Shown here: piece after piece, positions 45,201 to 56,980 of the stretch
Numbering within the stretch: position 1 is the first letter of the stretch
How the letters are laid out: the number at the start of each line of letters is the position of its first letter
The notes under the pieces: model-generated
Told to the model about the DNA's origin: nothing
What the model saw: only the letters and a program-made list of their open reading frames with translations
Databases searched by the model: none
Made by a program: the position numbers and the translations under genes
Assembly: GCF_003945595.2 (NCBI RefSeq)
Contig: NW_024103874.1
Location: 1,622,001 to 1,686,000, forward strand
DNA: 64,000 nt
Reading direction: 5' to 3'
Source of the DNA: Pipra filicauda
Taxonomy: Eukaryota; Chordata; Aves; Passeriformes; Pipridae

Positions 45201-48200
45201 CTGAGGGCACCAGCCAGGGAACCAGACAGTTGTTGTGCTGATAATTTGGTAGCAAGGACACCGGGTCACTTCTAAATATGACATATGTGAAGAACTTGTT
45301 CCCCACAGATGGGAGCAAGCTACATACCAGAGCTAAATATACTGTATGATCACAAAAGATGAAAAGTCATGGACCTCGGAGTTAAAACTGAGTCTCCTGT
45401 TTCTCAGTTTCCAAGTGCTGTAAACAGGATTGTGCTGTCCCCTGCAGTTTCCCTGTCGCCAGCTTTGAGCATTTCAGCTCTCCCATGTCAGAGCTGAGCT
45501 GCTGCTGGCTCTGCTCTGGCCAAAGCAGCAGAGGCTGGGAAAGCCATGCTGGATCCAGGCTCACACATCCCCCCGTGATTCCAGCTTGCAGGAAGGTGTG
45601 GAGGGAGACATCTTACACGTCCTAGGTCAGCAAAGGCACAAACGGCAGCAGAGGTCACAAACTCTTAAAATGGAATTTCTTTCTTGACTGAGAAATTACT
45701 TAATTACTTGTTTTATCAGCGTAGGCCTTCTTTTATCAAAAATAGATATTTCATTGCTTCTTCCATAGCTGAAGCATTCTACTTCAAAATACTTCATCTC
45801 TCCAAGAAAGGGTTTTTGATAAATCAAATGTGTGGATGGTTTTAATTAAAGGTCAGTGGAAGGGATCATGTGTGTAAAGAAAGTCTGTTGAAAATGGAAC
45901 CAATTGAAAGTAGTCACTGTAGTGTATATTATGCCAAAACTTGTCAGGTACTTCAGAAGACTTTAGAAATGTTTCTGCCATTGATTTTCTCTAAACTGCA
46001 GAAGAAAACTGGAGAGATCAGTTAAAGGCAGAATTGCTGGGGCTTCCTGGGTTAATCTTTCAGAGCCTCTGTTTTTCCCTAGAATCCCACCAGGTTCCTC
46101 ACCCCAATGCTGAAGGACTCAGGCTCCTGTCGTGCACTGGTGTGAAACAGTCTCTGTTTCTTCTGTTGGTTCATTTCTGGTTTGGCTGTGCTGATAACTC
46201 CAAAGGGGAGGGCTTTTTCCTTCTCTGGATAGCTGACTAGTTGCGGATAAACTTCCTTGTGGCTTTTTCCTTGGTGCCAGATGGCTCTTGTTTCAGGCAG
46301 ATGTTATCTCCTGCTACCTGAGTGTTTTTCAGCCTGCTTCTCCAAAACTATTTTTGGTCTGGCCCAGCATGCCTTTGTTTGGGATTATGGTTCTTTTTTT
46401 TTTTTCCTTTTTCCTTTGGGTGTGGGGGAAGCAAGATGCAAAGGATAAAGCTGAAAATTGTTGAGCCTGGCTATAACTCGTAGTGGAGCTCAGCATGTTG
46501 ATCTCAGACTCTTGGTTGAGCTGAGAAAAAGGATTAGATCTTTGTGAGGTATACTTTCATCTTTGGTCTGCAGCCTCTTTTTCATTTCTTTCATTCTTTT
46601 TTCCCCACTGATTGCAGTCTAGGACGGTCTGTTGTGACATGTTATCCCTTTGTGATTGCCACTGGTGTGGTGATGTCTGATCCCAGCAGGGAAGTAGGAA
46701 ATACAGTCATGTACCTCTTTGCACAAGCTGCTGTGTAAATTTTCTCAAAGGGCCAGAGAAAGATGAGTAGAAGACAGACAGGCAAATTAGTTACAAGATG
46801 AGCAGAAATTGTGTTGATTGGTTTGCTATTCTGTGTTTGTGTCGTATTGTAGCAGGTGAGGATAAATACCATGGAGCTTCAGAGTTCATCCTTGTCTGAC
46901 TTTGAGCTGGCTGGGATAGCTGGCTGATGAGGCAGAACCCTTGACATTTCAGTGCATCAGCTTTAGTAGGGACATTCCAGGATTTGGAGGTTTGTCAGTG
47001 GTTGAAGCCCAGCCTCTGTCAGTGAATGGTGAGTGAAGATGGAGTGGTCAGGACACAACAAATGTCCTGGTTTGCACCAAAGTATTGGTAGATAAACTCT
47101 GTGGTCTCCTGCTGGAGCCAGAGTCCTTGTTGGCAGCCAGGGCCCCCCACCCTGGCCATGCTCCAGCCTGAGGCCCCTCCTCATCATGTCTGGATTGAGA
47201 ACAGGACCTGAATTTCTCACATTTCTACAGCCTGTCATTGTGGCTGGGGCCCACGTGATACCTATTGCCAAGCCTGCCTCGGCTCCACACAGGTTTATTT
47301 GAGGTGAGTGCTTTCTGGCTTGGGAGTGTCCTTGAGGAACGATTTCTTGGAGTGTGAATTACCTCAGGATGTGTGCCTGCATCACCAGCTCCGAGGTGGT
47401 GTCATGGCACTGCTAATGCGAGTGTGGGGTGTGCTTCCAGGAGCAGCTTTTAAACTCATGAACCACTTCAAAATATATCTTCTGATCTGTCATCCAGGCT
47501 GTGGTTGGAGGTGTAACATCACCGGGGTAGCTTTCACATTGCTGTTGTGGACAGCTGTGGCTGTGCAGTACCACCAGCACCGCCTGCCATCACGTGCTGT
47601 GGCAGTGTGGGTGTCCCTGTAGCAGCTAATGGGTCAACTCTAATGGAAATGGAGGCCAAATTCCTGGGGTCAAATGCCAGAATTTGTGCCTTCACTGGCA
47701 GACACAAAGGGCTCTGTTTCTTTTATTCTTCAAGGAATAAAAGGCTGGTCGTGGCGGTGGCATTTGTGTCCTGATCTCTGTGAGGCTGCCAAGAGCCCCA
47801 TGCCCCTCCTTGTTTCCCAAGTGTTTTTGTGATGCTGTGTCCCTCCTGACAGAGGGCTGCAGCTGTCTCCCACCTCTCCAGAAGTGGCAAAACCAGCTCC
47901 CAGCAGGGCTGGCAGGGATCAAGGGGGTCAGGAACTCCCACTTGTTGCTCTCCCAAACTCATGCAGCTTGCAGGAGCTGCTCATGGCTCATGCATAGGAA
48001 GTCCTGCATGATGGGAGAGAGCTGACAAAGTGCAGCTGAAGCACATTTTAGGTGTAAATGTGATATAAAATAATTAAATATATTAAGTGACTCTGAGATG
48101 AGAGCAGCTGACAAGGGCTCGTTCCTCTTCCTTGTCATTTGGGATGAGGTGTGGAGCACATGGCCATCTGACTTGTCACTTCTTCCTGGCTGCCTACCCC

Positions 48201-51200
48201 TGCAGAGCCACCCCTGCTCTGCAGCTCATCCTGGCAGCCCTGCAGCTGTGGTGGGGAGAACTGGGTGACAGCAGGTTTCAGAAAGCTGATTTTTTTCAGC
48301 AGGCAGTGCCTCCCCAGAGCCAAGGGCGCTGGCACCGCAAACCTCACCTGATGTGTTTGGACATCTCCACCCAGGACTGCACCAAAACAGGCTCCTTTTG
48401 TTCTGTCCTCCATATTTTGCACAGCAAAAGCAGAATGGAGCCTGCATCCCCTCTGCCAATGGCTCTGTGACCATCTCACTTGTTCTGTCTCACCCCTGCC
48501 TGCTGGGCTGGCGTGGTGTGGTGCCACGGAGTTCGGAGCATGGGCTGGTGTGGCGACCACGACGGCCCTCCTGAGTCCCTCCTGAGTCCCTCCTGTGCCT
48601 CTAGGCTTAGGTTTGACCGTGCTCGTTGTGTTGGGTGGCCTTTGCCCATGATTAATTGTCATGCCGTAAGCATCTCGTGCCTCTGCTGTTCACGGGATGA
48701 CTTTGACGTGTGGTGGCCGTGGCTGATCACTTGGTTGATGTTTTATAATCACACCCTGTGTGTTTTTGATGAAGTTCTCTTCTGGCTGGCAGGGCCCATC
48801 GTGGGGGATGGAGGAAAACTGCAGGGAGGGAGGGAAAGGCATCTTAAAACACAGATGTGACTCATCCTGTAGAAATTCAGAGACAAGTTTGCTGATTTCT
48901 AGAAAGAGAACTCCAAAACAGCTTGCTGCTTTTTTTTTCTTATTATTCCTCAAAGATCATTTTCAGAAATAATGGAAGGGGGGGAAAATATTTTAAGATT
49001 TTCTGTGGATGCTAAATGTAGCCAGCAGAGAACTTCATTGTATTGCACTGGTTTGTTTTGTTTGTAGCTGCAAGTCATCAGAGTGACCTTACCTTGGGTT
49101 GTGTGTTTTGTTTTGATCGATGAGTTGCCATCTGTCCACCTAATTCAGAAATCAAAACTGCATAATATCTTGATTGAAGTTTCTAGCTAAATTATTAAAA
49201 TCGCACAGACCAAAAGAACCTTCCCTTTTACATTTACATTCCCTTTAGAAGCAGATTCTGGAGCTGCTGAGTGTGATTTTCTAGTGCAGTAAGCTATTGT
49301 GTGTGATGTGTGCTTGTGTATGCATTGGACTGGGATGTATTTCTGGAAACAGGGTACAGGAGTACTTACTGTCTTCCAAACTAATGGTGCTTTTCATTCC
49401 AAGTAGCATTGGAGAGCTGGAAATTTTCCTTGCTGAGGGGGAAAAAGCAGTGCAGGATGTTGTGGATTTGCTGTCTGTGAGCCCATCGTGGAGCTCCATG
49501 CAGGAAAGCAAAGCCAACATGCAGAGTTTCTCAGGGATGAGCTGGGAATGTCCACTCAGCCACATCCCCCACATGGGCTGTGCCAGCTCTGAAGAGCAGT
49601 TGGGTGGCAGCAAGGGACATCAAGGGGTTACCTGTGGAGCTGCTCAAACAGGATGATGCTCAGGCTGGATTGCTCCATGTCTCTCGGACTGTCCTCCCAG
49701 TTATTTGGCAGGGGCAGGCTGAATGCCTCTGAGGGGGAAAAGTGCAGGCCCCTCCTCTCCTCCTGCTGGGGGGTGGGTTTTAATGAGTCCGGAGGATTGT
49801 GTATTTTTTTTTGTTACATTTGTGAAGTGGTTTTAACTTTATGGAGCCCTGGAGTACCAGGAAGCCTGGTAGTGGGACATGATGTGCAGGGAGAGGCAAC
49901 AGGCAACCAGAGGATCCATCACCAGTCTGGGATGCAGGCTGTTGTCTGAGCTGCTGATCTGCAGGGGGATAGAGCAGGAGAGCAGCATTGCACCTCTGCC
50001 TTATTTAAAACAAAATGAAAGAGAACAATTCCCCAGAGATGAGGCAGGAGGAACCTCTGGGTGGGACTAACCCTACTCCTCAGAAGAGGTGGCTGCTGCT
50101 GCCTCATGTGAGTGTGTGACATTAAGTGCCCTTGGGCTGAACTGGTGCATAAGCTCCAGCTCTGACTCAGCTGTGCCAGCCTCAGTTTAGATCAGAGCTG
50201 AACAAAAACGGATCCAATGAATTTCTGCTGCCTCATCTCATTCTTGTTACCCAGAGGGTGATACTGGGTATGGTGCCTTCGTGGACTGAAGGGCTGTGAG
50301 GTCCCTCTCTCTGTGCCAGGGATGGCTCTGGCCTTGGGAGATGGTCTTGCACTTAATGAGCCAAAGGTTGAGGTGCTTCTTGCCATTCTCCATCCTCCCT
50401 GGTGCCCTTGTCTAATTGAAGGACCCTGATTTCAGGGGCAGTGTTGCTGTGTGGGGAGAGAACAGTTATTCTCTTGTCATGCAAATGGACTCAAGAAAAA
50501 ACAAACTGCATATGGCAGTGGGAAAATGAGAGAAAACTCGGTTCAGATGAGCACTTGTTTGTGAGAAGCCTTTCTCCTGCCTGAGGAGCAGGTTAAACCA
50601 TCAGGTGCTGGTTGTAAAGCAAATGGGAACAGCCCTGCAAGTGCTGGATAGGAGTGACCAACCCCAGGTGGATCCCAGCACGTTGTAGATGGTGTCCAAG
50701 ACTTAGGATGCTTGGGTGGAATGAAGGTGGTCATGTACAGCCCTGTGCCTTGTGAAGAGCCTGTGGGAGGCTTTTAAAAGTGGTTATGTTTGAAAATGTG
50801 CTGTCACACACATCCACACAAAAATCCCCAAAATATTTGAATCTGCATAAGCTCTCTGCAGAGTTTTGCTTGGTTTTTTTTTTTTTTTTTGTTTACCAGA
50901 ACGAGTTGGGTTTGGGAGCAGAGTGGCACAAGCTCTCCAGAGGATGGCTTTGGTTTGTGCTGTGGCCTTACGTGGCTCAGCAAGCAGTGGCCAAAGGGAC
51001 CTTCTCCACAGGGTGCCCTTTTTGGTGCTTGTGGCTCTGATCTCCCACAGTGAGCCTGTGCCGATAGCTGGTGACAGTCCTCACCCCCCATTTCTTAAAC
51101 AAGCCCCAGATGTGTCACTCTACACACAGCAGAGCTCTGCTGCAGTGGGCTATGTGGGCAGGGGCTGCTCACACTCTGTAGTCCATGTGCAATTCCCCAT

Positions 51201-52575
51201 TTTTGTCTGGCCCGTGGCAGTTTGTGTGGATGGACCTAAACCTTCAGGTTTGTGCAGTTTTTGCTCTTGTTTGAGGCCTGACTTGATGTGAGCCCTTTGG
51301 AAAAAACATCCCTTTAATTTTGCTGGTTTTTTTTTTTCTTTTCCTCCTCATTAGCACTTTCTAGTACATTAGTGGGCACTCCTGCATTAATCATCTCCAG
51401 GATCTTTCCGCCTATGGACTTTAATTGACGGTGGTGTTCTTAAGTTCCTCTCAGCAGCAGCATGGCTGCCTCAGGGCAGGGGCAAAGTGGCTGGGAGAAG
51501 CAGTGCTTTAGGACCTGCATGGAAAGGGCAGCAGAGATGTGTCAGCTCATGGGCACAGGAGTGTCACTGCTGGGCCAGGGGCTGCTGGAACGGACACTCC
51601 AGGGGAGTGTTGCTGAGGGGAAGAAAACCAGCATTAATATCTCATGTTTTACAACAAACACCCTGTAGCATTGCCCTAAACATCCAGTGTTATGGAAACA
51701 TGGGCGTAAATGTGTGGTAACTGATAACAGCTCCCAAGCTGGAGGGGCCAGGGCTGTGCCAGGGGATGGTGGTCATCCCTGGTGGGCAAGTGGAGAGCAG
51801 TGGGGTGTCCCTGGTGCTGGGAGGTGTCCCACAGGGGCTGTGGGTCCTCACAACCCTACACCCAGGTTGGGGTGGTGGGACCTGGAGGATATGGGAGGCA
51901 GCAAGGCTGGGACAGGCAAGGGTGTGTGAGTGCCAAGTAGATGCAGCAAACCAGTTGAGCAGGGGCTATGTCATGGTCATCCAAGAAGGTTATTTTGGGA
52001 ACCAGCAGCCTGGATAATGGGAGTTACAAGCCGTGGGGACCAGGGTGTGTGTATTTGTTGCAGTCCATGCTTCACATTGCACTACTTCCACCCTTGGAGT
52101 TTAGGAGTGTTTTGCTTTTCATCCCCCGCCCCGAGCAGCACCCCTCGCTCGAGGGCAGCACTGCTGGGCAGCACCGTTTCTGTGGCTGATACACGTGAAT
52201 TTGGGGGGGAGGAGGGGACATGCAGGCTGGAGGGAGCCCAGCCCCTCGCTGACTCTGTCCCTTTGCCTCCACAGACTCACGCCTCACTATGTTTACCCCC
52301 AAGCTATCATCCAGCCCAGCGTGGTGATCCCTACCCCTGTGCAGTCCATCACGTCTCCCTACATCGACTACACCGCCGCCAGCCAAGCCTATTCCCAGTA
52401 CACCACAGCTGCCTACGACCAGTACCCCTACGCTGCCTCCCCCGCTGCCGGGTTTGTGGGATATGGCTACACGGGCACAGTGCAGCCCCCCATCACCGCC
52501 AGCAACCCCGCAGCACCCGCCACGGCCTTCGTGCAGTACCAGCCCCAGCAGCTGCAGCCTGACCGCATGCAGTGA
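39093..52575 (+). CDS. RBM38: RBM38 (RNPC1), RRM RNA-binding protein (4 coding exons)
   Basis: RBM38 binds AU/GU-rich RNA through one RRM. In mammals it is a p53 target that stabilises p21 mRNA, represses p53 translation and controls erythroid splicing. Joined exons: 39093-39260, 39939-40062, 40657-40711, 52275-52575, giving 215 residues. The RRM begins at [17 protein letters not shown] (RNP2 is IFVGGL, residues 13-18), and RNP1 is KSRGYGFV (50-57), split by intron 1. The C-terminal half is rich in P, Y, A and Q and ends QLQPDRMQ as in human. Human RBM38 (239 residues) has an N-terminal extension; here the upstream frame is open but has no in-frame ATG, so I start at MHTVQKD. The large intron 3 is typical of a regulated gene. 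Confidence 0.97.
39261..39938 (+). other. RBM38 intron 1
   Basis: A 678-nt intron, GC-rich at its start and AT-rich at its end. No other feature is seen. Confidence 0.8.
39939..40062 (+). CDS. RBM38: RBM38 coding exon 2
   Basis: It encodes [20 protein letters not shown] then [20 protein letters not shown] and T, completing the RRM. The acceptor is tgattccag and the donor is GTGAGG. Confidence 0.97.
40063..40656 (+). other. RBM38 intron 2
   Basis: A 594-nt intron with a long T tract before the acceptor. Nothing else is recognised. Confidence 0.8.
40657..40711 (+). CDS. RBM38: RBM38 coding exon 3
   Basis: It encodes [18 protein letters not shown] and two bases of the next glycine. The acceptor is ttttttttttag and the donor is GTAAGT. 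Confidence 0.96.
40712..52274 (+). other. RBM38 intron 3 (11.6 kb)
   Basis: I found no gene inside. Long open frames (for example minus 43405-43953, plus 43990-44544, minus 48135-48662, plus 51930-52562, the last overlapping exon 4) have no domain resemblance. Homopolymer runs are present: G11 near 41638-41648 followed by T-rich DNA, T20 near 41917-41936, T16 near 46385, and T17 near 50875. Intronic enhancers are plausible but not identified. Confidence 0.7.
52275..52575 (+). CDS. RBM38: RBM38 coding exon 4 and stop
   Basis: It encodes [20 protein letters not shown] through [16 protein letters not shown] and a TGA at 52573-52575. The segment is rich in Tyr, Pro, Ala and Gln. GC-rich wobble positions contrast with the AT-rich 3' UTR that follows. 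Confidence 0.97.
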
Positions 52576-53715
52576 GGGCCCTGCCCGCGCCTTCGCCTCC
52601 TAGGACAATCGTACCGTGGAAGGATACGACTAGGACAACAAAAGCAACAACAACAACAAAAAAAAACAATAAAAGAAACAAAACCAACAAAAAAAAAATC
52701 ACCCCGTCCCTTTATCTCCCTTATGTAGGTGCATATCGATACCTAAGCTATTTATAGTGTTGAGGGCGAACCCAAACCCTTGCAGTCTGACTGTGCTTAT
52801 GAAAATGGACTTCTGGTAAGTTTTTTTTCCTTTTTTTTTTTTTTTTTCCTTCAATCTGGACAGATACTGTCTTGAAGATGTTCTAAAAGTGACTGAAATG
52901 TTTCACAGGAGAACTACAGATTCTTGCACACATCGCGGTCTGCTTCCATCACCTGTGGTCTTCTTTCCACCCTCCCCTTCCCCGTCAGCCCTTCTTTCCT
53001 CATCAAACCTGCAATCCTCTTATTTACTGGTGAGGTACAGAGGTACTTGGAGAACATGGAGAAAAAGCAATCTTATTTTTTGGTTGTACAAAAACTTTGT
53101 AATACTCAGAGATGCCTTACAGAAAAAAAAAAAGCAAAAGAAAAACTATTTTTTAATATTTATTGCGATTTTATTCGCATGAGCTGTGAATTGCAGACAG
53201 AAGAATAGTAGTAAGTATCTGCCTTGTTTAATTCTCATTTTACTAAATTATTGTATGTAGGTAAAAGTTCTTAAGTAATTGCTGAATCACTTCAACATGC
53301 AAAAGGGAATATTGGCTTGAAGGAGAGCAGAATATTCCTTTAGTCAACGCACTGTACTATTTTCTTATCGTAATTGTTACTCTTAAGATTATCTCAAATT
53401 TAGGTATATTTTTAAATGCAAAAAACCAACCAAGAATACCGAACATTTTGTCTACTTTGGTAGATCTTTTGTTACAATGCTGCAACCTATGGAGACATTT
53501 ACAGTATTTATGTAAAAGAGATTTGGGGCTGTTGGCCAGCGAGTTTTAGAAGAGTGGAGCAAAAGAGGAAAAAGGTGTTATGTCACTGAACAAATGGGTA
53601 AATGTAACCTTTTTATGCCTGTAATCCAACAGCCAAATAAAGGAAGAGAACAGGCGATGTAAGTTAAGTGCATTTCTACAAAGACAGCAATAAACTATTT
53701 TAACTTTTAAAATTA
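52576..53715 (+). other. RBM38: RBM38 3' UTR with two distal poly(A) signals
   Basis: It begins with an A-rich tract (52636-52699) that includes a proximal AATAAA near 52668. AU-rich ATTTA motifs are scattered through it, for example near 52750, 53158 and 53504. Distal AATAAA signals lie at 53636-53641 and 53689-53694. The T-rich run at 52818-52849 could pair with the A-rich tract. Confidence 0.7.
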
Positions 53716-56700
53716 CTCAGTGCTCTATGATACCATGTTTGCTTGGCTGAAGTGCATTAGGGAGTACTTCCCAACTGACCTGATCTGGCTACACTGGGCC
53801 TTCACCATGAGTGTGCTGGAGTAGGCCAGGAGTGTGTGTCCTGGGGCAAGAGCCCCTGCTGGCATCCTGACAGGCACTGCCCGGGTGCCACTGTCCCTGC
53901 AGTGTGTCCCATGCGCCCTTACTTGCTCTGCCTGTCCCAAGTCACCTCAGGGTTTTTGAGCTCACAGAGCTGTGGGTCCCCAGTGCTGGTATGGGGCCCT
54001 TTCTCACTGTGCAGAGCAGAGGGTGGGAAGTGCTGCCATCCTGGTGCAGCTCCAGTGGAAGCAGGGACAGCTGGGGTCAGACCACACCCCGTAACCCTCA
54101 GAACACCACCTTCCTAATTGTTCAGTCTAAGAGTTGTTTTCCATAGCTGAATTTATCCAAAAGTGAGTGGTCTGCCAAAGCCTTGCTAAGGATGGGTTGC
54201 TGAAGGCCTCTCTGATGCTGAGGCAGGTGCAGCAGCAGTGAGACTGGCAGGGTGCTCACATCCCTGAGCCTCCTTTGCCTTAGTGAGGTGGCTGCACTAG
54301 ACTTTCCCAACCAACTTGGTTTTCAGATTTTCACAATTACAAAACTTCAAGAATCAGTTTTTAGAAGTAAATAAAATTATTCTATTTGATCACGCCAGTT
54401 ATCTGGTTCATGTCTGTGAAGGTCAGGGCAGGACTGGTGCCAGGCAGTGTCATGTCTTTGGCACCAGCGTATGCTGCTGTTAAAGGTGATGGTGCCTAAA
54501 GCCATCCTAGGGGAAGAGGGTGCCACAGGATGAAAGCAGAGGCAGTTCAGCATTGTTTTTGATCAACCACCCTGGTGAACTGGAAGGCACACGGTGGGCA
54601 TGTCTAATGTCATCAGTGGGCCTCAGAGTAAACAGCCCATCTGGATGAATGGAAACAGCTCATTCCTCCCTTGCTTGTATTGCGTGAGAACGCAGATCCT
54701 GATGGGGCTCTGTCCATCCTGCCCAGGGTTTTGCTTACAACCATATGGGTGACACTTATTTCCTTTTTAAGTAATTACTTTCTGGAGTTGCTGTGGGGCT
54801 GCCAAAGGAGTAAGAGCCGAGCGCCGCATCCAGCGCGGTGCTGGCGGGGAGCTCAGCCTGGCCCGAGACCTGCCTTTGAAGTGCTATTGGGGCTGGAGAT
54901 TATTCAGCAATTCTTCTTCCTCCCTGTCATAAATCTTTCTGAAGAAGAGGGATGGGAGGATTTTGGAGCTGGATGGAGGTGCTGGGAGCCACTGGCGAGC
55001 ACTTGGCCCCAGCCCAGCAGCGTTGGGGTGCCCGTCCTCAGGCAGGGGTGCCTGGCACTGCTGAACATCAGCTTTTGCCTTCACTGGGGACCCACATCTC
55101 CCCCCAGTCAATAGGGACACACCAAAGCTGCTGAAAATCAATTTGCTGTTGAAAAAAACCATGTGTGCAGTGCAGTCTGAAGTGCAAAGAGTGATGATTT
55201 TCCATTTAGCTGTCTAATTTCCTGAACGGTGGCCAAACTGCCAGGAAGTGAGGGCACAGGCGGCGCTACCAGCACCCAGCCTGCCACTGCCGAATGCCAT
55301 TCCTGGATCCCGCTCACTTTTGCTCCGGGCTCATCTCGAGAAACGGCCACATCAAAACAACAGCCCAACCTGCCACCTTCCTGTGTGCGAGAACCCGACT
55401 GCCAAAGTGCGGCCGGGCAGAATAATGAGCTCCGCCGGGTGGGAGAGGGGCTGTGGCAGGTGGTGAGGGAAGGCTGTGGCTCCTAAAAAGGAGCCCAAGC
55501 ACTTCCTTGTCCCGGTGCTACACTGGGAAAGTGGGAAGAGCTCAAAGGGTCTCTGTGTTAACAGTTAGCTGAGTTAAACGCAGTGTATGAGCAGTGGGGT
55601 GTGGATGAGAGGTGGTGACTGCCTGGCTCCTGACTGGTAAGGGTAGCACAAGGCAAGTGCTTAAATCACTTTGAAATTGCTTAAAGGTGTAATTTTTTTC
55701 TTTTTTTTTTATGCATTGCTTGATGGATCATCCTCTTTCACCTGCACCATGTGCCTGCCTTATGTTGTCCTGGTATGAAAGAAGTTCACCCCAGGCACCT
55801 CGGCTCTGCTGCAGCCAGACAGAAGCCAAGGGATGGCATGAGCTGGGGGGTCACAGTGCTTGTTTTAAGAACTTTGGTGCAACAACGTGCAGCCACAGGG
55901 ATGTGGGAAGGAGTGGCGAGGGCTGGGTGGGTTTGGCAGGGCACTGCCAGCAGCACCATCTGCTTGGCACAGGTTTTGGGGGTGGGACTGGCCTTATGGG
56001 GCCAGACCTTGTCCTGGGCACATCCCCATGGCCATGCTGGTGGCTGACACAGCCCGGGCCACCTCCCACCAGCTGTGCCCACATGCTGAGTCATTTGCAT
56101 GACAAATTCAAATATTTTTTATAGGAAACGATCACACCAGAGCTGTCAGGGCGAGCTTTGGCTTGCATGGGCTAGAGCATGTGCAGCCCCTCTACTGTCA
56201 TGAGGAAATATCACCATAAATACTGGGGCTGGGGTCCTGGTCACCATCTGGACCAGCCCAGCCACAGTCCGGCATCATCTCCCGGCATCCCCTCCCTTCT
56301 CACCCCACAGCAGCGAGCCCTGTATACCCAGACTGCCTGAGGAGCTTTGGCTGGTGCCAGACCCTCCCCACCTGCCCACTGTGGGAAGGGGATGGCTAGG
56401 GTGAGATTTCTGCCCTTCTCAGGCACTCCCTCTCCCTGGGGTGTCCCCTATCACAGAGGCACAGCCGAGGGCTCTGCTGCCAGCAGCTGCCTGAACCTGC
56501 TCATGATGAGGAGCAGGGGTTACCCAGCACTACCCCCGCTGCCCCATGTTATCTGGTGACACCTGGGGAGCCCCAAGGGCTCCCATCAAGTTCTAGAGCT
56601 TCGAAGTGGCACCCCCAACCAGTGGCCATCCCCGAGAGGGAGCACTGGGGGGCACTGCCAGGGCACAATGGGCACTACCAGCCCCCATGGCCCAGCTCCC

Positions 56701-56855
56701 ACAGCCCCAGTACCAAACCTTTACAGCTGAGAGGAAAAGGCTGAGCACAGGATTTATTTGCATAGTAACTGGGCTGCTGTTGGCACTTGCCCTTTAAAAT
56801 AGAGTTCATAGCAAAATGTTTTTACCCCCTCGCATACAGGGAATGCTAACAGCAT

Positions 56856-56980
56856 CCCTTTCTTTTTTTTCTCTCTCTTCTGGCTGAAACTTGTTTTTCC
56901 CTCCTTTGTGCCTCTCTGAATCCTGCCAGCATAGAGATTCCCTTGTTCAGAGAGTAAAAAAAGAAAGGGGGGGGGGGGGA
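56856..56980. repeat. Pyrimidine/purine inverted repeat with G13 run
   Basis: ccctttcttttttt at 56856-56869 is the exact reverse complement of aaaaaaagaaaggg at 56956-56969. The right arm continues into thirteen consecutive G (56967-56979). Confidence 0.8.

Noticed and set aside
54590..54610. p53 half-site gggcatgtct as a p53 response element of RBM38
   Set aside because: There is no second half-site beside it, and single half-sites are common by chance.
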